DNA from: an uncultured Clostridia bacterium
GTDB taxonomy: Bacteria > Bacillota > Clostridia > TANB77 > CAG-508
Assembly (NCBI GenBank): GCA_948875265.1
Contig: CAQRYF010000020.1
Coordinates: forward strand, 1-27,115
Length of the DNA stretch: 27,115 bases
Direction of reading: 5' to 3'
Made by a program: the position numbers and the translations under genes. Each line of letters begins with the position of its first letter. Position 1 is the first letter of the stretch. The notes beneath the pieces are model-generated. The model did not search any database. It was not told the origin of the DNA and saw only the letters and a program-made list of their open reading frames with translations. Below are positions 24,053-27,115 of this stretch, one piece after another.

Positions 24053-25160
24053 CTACTTAACAAATATGGTTTTTTGTCTTTTACTACTTATATTTAATAA
24101 TAATCCTATACATATAAAATTAGTTATAAGTGAGCTTCCTCCATAACTTATAAATGGAAGTGGAACTCCTGTTATTGGTAATAACCCCATTACCATTCCT
24201 ATATTTTCTACCATGTGAAATAAAAATATTCCTGTTATTCCTGTTGCAATTAATGAACCTATTTCACCTTTTGCAGTTTTTGCTATATATAAACATCTTG
24301 TAACCATAAACACATATAAAATGATTACTGTTCCAGCTACTATAAATCCCCATTCTTCTCCTATTACAGCAAATACAAAGTCAGTTGTCTTTGGATATAA
24401 AAATCCTAATTGTGTCTGGTTACCTTTTAAAAATCCCATACCTGTAAGTCCACCTGCACCAATTGCAAGTTTTGATTGAATTATATTATATCCTGAGCCT
24501 CTTGGGTCAGATTCAGGATTTAAGAATATATCTATTCTTTTTTTAGCATGTTCTGGTAAAACAAAATTGTATAATAATGGTACTGATATTACCACTAATA
24601 TAGATGTTATTATTATATATCTTTTATCTATTCCTGCTGTTATTAGCATTAAAACTGTTGCTATTAAAAAGGCCGCTGCTGTACCATAATCTGGTTGTTT
24701 TATAATTAATAAAACTGGGAGTGCTACTATTGCTAATATTATTAATAATTTAGAAGGCTTATTAATTTCATTCCTACCTCTTTGTTGTATTTTGGAAATT
24801 GTAAGAGCCAAAAATAATATTACAAATACTTTTGCAAATTCACCTGGTTGAAGTGAAAATGAGCCTATATCAAACCAGCTTGTTGCCCCATTAACTGGCT
24901 TAGTAAATAGTACTACTATAAGTAATAATATAAATATACCGATAAAATATTGGTGATAGCTTTACAATTAAATTATAATCTATCATCATAACCACTAACA
25001 TTATTACTAAGCTTATTACTAACCAAATACATTGTTTACTAAATTCATCATATTCAGTTTCTTGAGTTGCAGAAAATAGTGCAACTAAACCAATTACACA
25101 AAGGATAGTTGCAGCTATTAACAAACTCCATTCAACATTTTTTAATTCTCTTTTTCTCAT
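24053..25160 (-). CDS. rodA: Peptidoglycan polymerase RodA (SEDS family), split by a +1 frameshift
   Basis: RodA is a multispanning membrane glycosyltransferase that builds the side wall. The first frame (25160 to 24900) gives the initial helices as far as LIVKLSPIFYR, then diverges. In the next frame GIFILLLIVVLFTKPVNGAT, then SWFDIGSFSLQPGEFAKVF, continues straight into the C-terminal frame (LTISKIQQRG, then GSGYNIIQSKLAIGAGG and GVPLPFISYGGSSL), ending at 24053. Removing one base, the C in TATCGGTAT at about 24940-24944, gives a 368-aa protein of normal length. If real, RodA is inactive; if a sequence error, the gene is intact. It follows minE by 16 bp. Confidence 0.85.
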
Positions 25161-25176
25161 TAAACCACTCTTTTTC

Positions 25177-25746
25177 TTATTTTTTTTCTGATTTAACTTC
25201 CTCTTTAGCTTCTTCTACTTTCTCTTTATTGTTTTGAATTTCTTCTGTAGTTATATCTTCTTTATCTATTTCTTCTTCATTTTTCATACTACTGTCATCT
25301 ATCACAATTTCTGCATTTTTTTCTTTATTCTCTTTTTCTTCTTTCTTTGCCTGTTTTTTCTCTGTTTTTTCTTCTTTTTCAGTTTCTAATTTATGATTTT
25401 CTTTTTCTTCTTTAATATTTTTGTCATCTTTCACATCAACTTTTCTAGTGTCATTTTTTATATTTAAAATTGGAATATTAGCATATAAAGCTGGTGCCCC
25501 ATTTGTACCATCTGAATTTTCTTTATTTGTAAGTCTTACATCTATAGCATTTTCATCTACATCTATATACTTTTTAATTACGTCTATTATCTCTTGCTTC
25601 ATAAGTTCTAAGAAGTCTGCTGAAACATTTGCTCTATCTTGCATTAAAACTAAATGTAATCTTTCTTTAGCTGCATCCTTTGAGTTTACTGCACTTTCTT
25701 CTTTTTTATTAAACTTCTTAAAAAATTTCATTATGTTCTCAAACAT
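25177..25746 (-). CDS. minE: Cell division topological factor MinE with a long charged tail
   Basis: MinE controls MinD ATPase and so the site of septum formation. The N-terminal amphipathic segment MFENIMKFFKKFN (membrane targeting), the MinD-contact helix (about 20-40) and the beta/topological domain (DFLELMKQEIIDVIKKYI, then IPILNIK at 91-97) are complete. The protein does not end near residue 97 as usual but continues to 189 aa in a Lys/Glu-rich, low-complexity tail (98-189) that could be disordered or coiled coil. The gene is 25 bp after minD and 16 bp before rodA, the standard clostridial order. The extension is in the same frame and has no signs of a fused gene. Confidence 0.85.
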   Translation of the reverse strand: MFENIMKFFKKFNKKEESAVNSKDAAKERLHLVLMQDRANVSADFLELMKQEIIDVIKKYIDVDENAIDVRLTNKENSDGTNGAPALYANIPILNIKNDTRKVDVKDDKNIKEEKENHKLETEKEEKTEKKQAKKEEKENKEKNAEIVIDDSSMKNEEEIDKEDITTEEIQNNKEKVEEAKEEVKSEKK

Positions 25747-25771
25747 TATTCCTACTTACCCCCAAATTGTT

Positions 25772-26566
25772 TTATTGTTTTTTGAATAGTCTTTTTAATC
25801 TAGCAAAAAATCCCTTTTCTTGACCTGGAATTGTCACTTCTATTTTTTCTCCTAATACTCTTTTAGCTATTTCAATATATGCTTTTCCTGATGGAGCTTT
25901 TTTATTTTGAATTACTGGCTCTCCTTTATTTGTTTGAGTTATAATATACTCATCATCTGGAACAACACCTATTAAATCTATTGATAAAAGATCAACAATG
26001 TCATCTACATCCATCATTTCACCTTTTCTTACCATATTAGGTCTAATTCTGTTTATTACTAATTCTGGATTTTTTATTTCTGATGATTCTAAAAGTCCTA
26101 TTATTCTATCTGCATCTCTTATTGCAGATATTTCTGCTGTCGTTACAACAATTGCACGATTCGCTCCTGCAATAGCATTTTTAAATCCTTGTTCAATTCC
26201 TGCTGGACAATCTATAAGTATATAGTCAAATTCCTCTTTTAGTTTTTCCACTAAATTTCTCATTTGTTCTTCATTAACTGCACTTTTATCTCTAGTTTGA
26301 GCTGCTGGTAGTAGGTATAATTCTTTAAATCTCTTATCTTTTATTAAAGCTTGTCTTAATTTACATTTTTCTTCTACAACATCTACTATGTCATATACTA
26401 TTCTATTTTCTAATCCCATAACTACATCTAAGTTACGTAATCCTATATCAGTATCTATTAGAACTACCTTTTTTCCTTCTAAAGCTAAACTTGAACCCAA
26501 ATTTGCTGTTGTTGTTGTTTTTCCTACTCCACCTTTACCTGATGTTATAACTATTACTTCTCCCAT
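25772..26566 (-). CDS. minD: Septum site-determining ATPase MinD
   Basis: This 264-aa ParA/MinD-family ATPase has the deviant Walker A KGGVGKTTT (11-19), the switch-region LIDTDIGLRNLD (36-47), and a second Asp in LIDCPAG (Walker B). It ends in the amphipathic membrane-targeting helix FFARLKRLFKKQ. It recruits MinC and MinE to the membrane. AAGGAGG lies just before the ATG, and a promoter at 26613-26641 drives it. MinC, which normally precedes minD, is not in the window; a group II intron lies there instead. Confidence 0.95.
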   Translation of the reverse strand: MGEVIVITSGKGGVGKTTTTANLGSSLALEGKKVVLIDTDIGLRNLDVVMGLENRIVYDIVDVVEEKCKLRQALIKDKRFKELYLLPAAQTRDKSAVNEEQMRNLVEKLKEEFDYILIDCPAGIEQGFKNAIAGANRAIVVTTAEISAIRDADRIIGLLESSEIKNPELVINRIRPNMVRKGEMMDVDDIVDLLSIDLIGVVPDDEYIITQTNKGEPVIQNKKAPSGKAYIEIAKRVLGEKIEVTIPGQEKGFFARLKRLFKKQ

Positions 26567-26612
26567 AATTTTCCTCCTTAGGATTTTAAAAACACATATT
26601 TTTAATAGCTAT

Positions 26613-26641
26613 ATGATATAACGAAAATGCTAAAAAGTCAA
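26613..26641 (-). promoter_or_regulatory. Promoter of minD
   Basis: On the minus strand TTGACT (plus 26636-26641) is followed after 17 bp by TATCAT (26613-26618). It lies between the intron's 3' end and minD, so the gene does not depend on upstream transcripts. Confidence 0.65.
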
Positions 26642-26727
26642 TTAATTTTACAATAAAATAACAAAAATATTTCTAAAATGTTACAATTTCTTTACAAAAG
26701 TCTATTATTTTTTACGAATCGAGTAGA

Positions 26728-26752
26728 GAATAAATAATTATTTTATTTATTC
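26728..26752 (-). ncRNA. Group II intron domain VI hairpin
   Basis: A 10-bp perfect stem GAATAAATAA/TTATTTATTC (26728-26737 with 26743-26752) with a 5-nt loop lies between domain V and the predicted 3' splice site, as domain VI should. Confidence 0.6.
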
Positions 26753-26760
26753 CCTCTCAC

Positions 26761-26792
26761 ACCACCGTACATACCGTTCGGTATACGGCGGT
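26761..26792 (-). ncRNA. Group II intron domain V
   Basis: On the minus strand ACCGCCGTA pairs with TACGGTGGT (one G-T), a two-base TG bulge interrupts, and TACC pairs with GGTA around a GAAC loop. It is the catalytic heart of the intron. The maturase stop codon directly precedes it. Confidence 0.8.
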
Positions 26793-27115
26793 TCAATTTG
26801 TACATTCAATATGTACTTTGTTATATTGGTCTAGTAGAAATACTAGGCCTCTTTTTCTTAACCTTTCATTATTGATAGCAAATTTGAGCCAATCTGTTTT
26901 ACATATTAGTTGATATCCTTTTCTTGTATATGATATTGTTTTGGCTAATTGGGCTTCTACTCCTAGTTGAATTAATGCCTTTATTCTCCTTTTTGGTATC
27001 TTCCACTGTTTCCATATTATAACTCTTAATCTCGTTCTTAAATGTTCATCTATTTCCGTAATTTTACTTTTCATATTTGCTATCCTAAAGTAATTTACCC
27101 AACCTCTTATTAAGT
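26793..27115 (-). CDS. ltrA: Group II intron maturase, C-terminal part (partial)
   Basis: The window edge cuts this gene. The visible 107 codons begin LIRGWVNYFRIANMKSKITE and include the domain X/GIIM segment (RLRVIIWKQWKIPKRR, then LIQLGVEAQLAKTISYTRKG). This region binds the intron RNA and assists splicing; the reverse transcriptase domain would be further upstream, outside the window. The reading frame stays open to the edge with no stop, so the full protein is probably intact. The TGA stop abuts domain V, closer than usual, but this is seen in compact group IIC introns. Confidence 0.85.
   Translation of the reverse strand, partial: LIRGWVNYFRIANMKSKITEIDEHLRTRLRVIIWKQWKIPKRRIKALIQLGVEAQLAKTISYTRKGYQLICKTDWLKFAINNERLRKRGLVFLLDQYNKVHIECTN

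Larger units (their letters stand above)
26717..27115 (-). mobile_element. Group II intron, 3' part (continues past the window)
   Basis: The minus strand reads maturase coding sequence, then domain V (26761-26792) and a domain VI hairpin (26728-26752). It probably ends at about 26717 after CTCGATT, 7 nt past a likely branch-point A. Domain V has the CGC triad region, a small bulge and a capping stem as in group IIC introns. The intron lies upstream of minD, outside its promoter. Confidence 0.75.

Noticed and set aside
1..27115. tRNA, rRNA or CRISPR array
   Set aside because: No cloverleaf, rRNA stretch or regularly spaced repeat array was found by reading both strands.

Overview
The window looks like chromosomal DNA of a low-GC, probably spore-forming Firmicute of the class Clostridia. 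The evidence is strongly A+T-rich DNA, purine-rich ribosome binding sites, a minD-minE-rodA block, a GerS-like protein, a SpoVD/PBP2-type transpeptidase with two PASTA domains, and the MEP isoprenoid genes ispG-ispH. No species can be named from the sequence.

Left backbone (1-9134): a plus-strand PASTA penicillin-binding protein, then minus-strand genes. These are a PD-(D/E)XK 'transposase-like' nuclease, an ispG-ispH operon, a WalR-like orphan response regulator with a GTG start, a four-cysteine TSCPD protein, aspS, and a DUF5684-type membrane protein broken by a +1 frameshift. A pair of inverted REP-like hairpins (6496-6614) sits directly behind aspS and supplies its stop codon.

Accessory region (9135-20885): a decayed IS30-family element is flanked by a 12-bp direct repeat, and a roughly 10.9-kb integrative and mobilizable element (IME) is nested inside it. 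The IME reads as follows: a large serine recombinase next to the left junction and a 52-codon gene upstream of it (both minus); an XRE regulator with a frameshifted N-terminus; a long multi-stem palindrome (11777-12022) that is a good oriT or origin candidate; a replication-relaxation protein; and a VirD4/TraG-like coupling ATPase with a frameshift near its start. The cargo is an unusual two-gene cassette (a DUF4062-methyltransferase fusion plus a CYTH triphosphate-type protein), then an XRE regulator divergent from two lipoproteins, a membrane protein and an M48 metalloprotease. No type IV secretion channel is present, so the element would need a helper for transfer.

Right backbone (20886-27115): an HD-GYP phosphodiesterase, then minus-strand mazF (no mazE beside it), a GerS/LolA-like protein, dusB, rodA (split by a +1 frameshift), minE with a long charged tail, and minD. 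A group II intron, cut by the window edge, lies upstream of minD where minC would be expected.

Three genes (the DUF5684 gene, the coupling protein gene and rodA) are each restored to full length by removing a single C that precedes GG, and a fourth frameshift (the XRE gene) also sits on a CGG. This is either a systematic sequence error or a biological process worth testing. The best candidate for an undescribed system is the DUF4062-methyltransferase/CYTH cassette with its own promoter and terminator.
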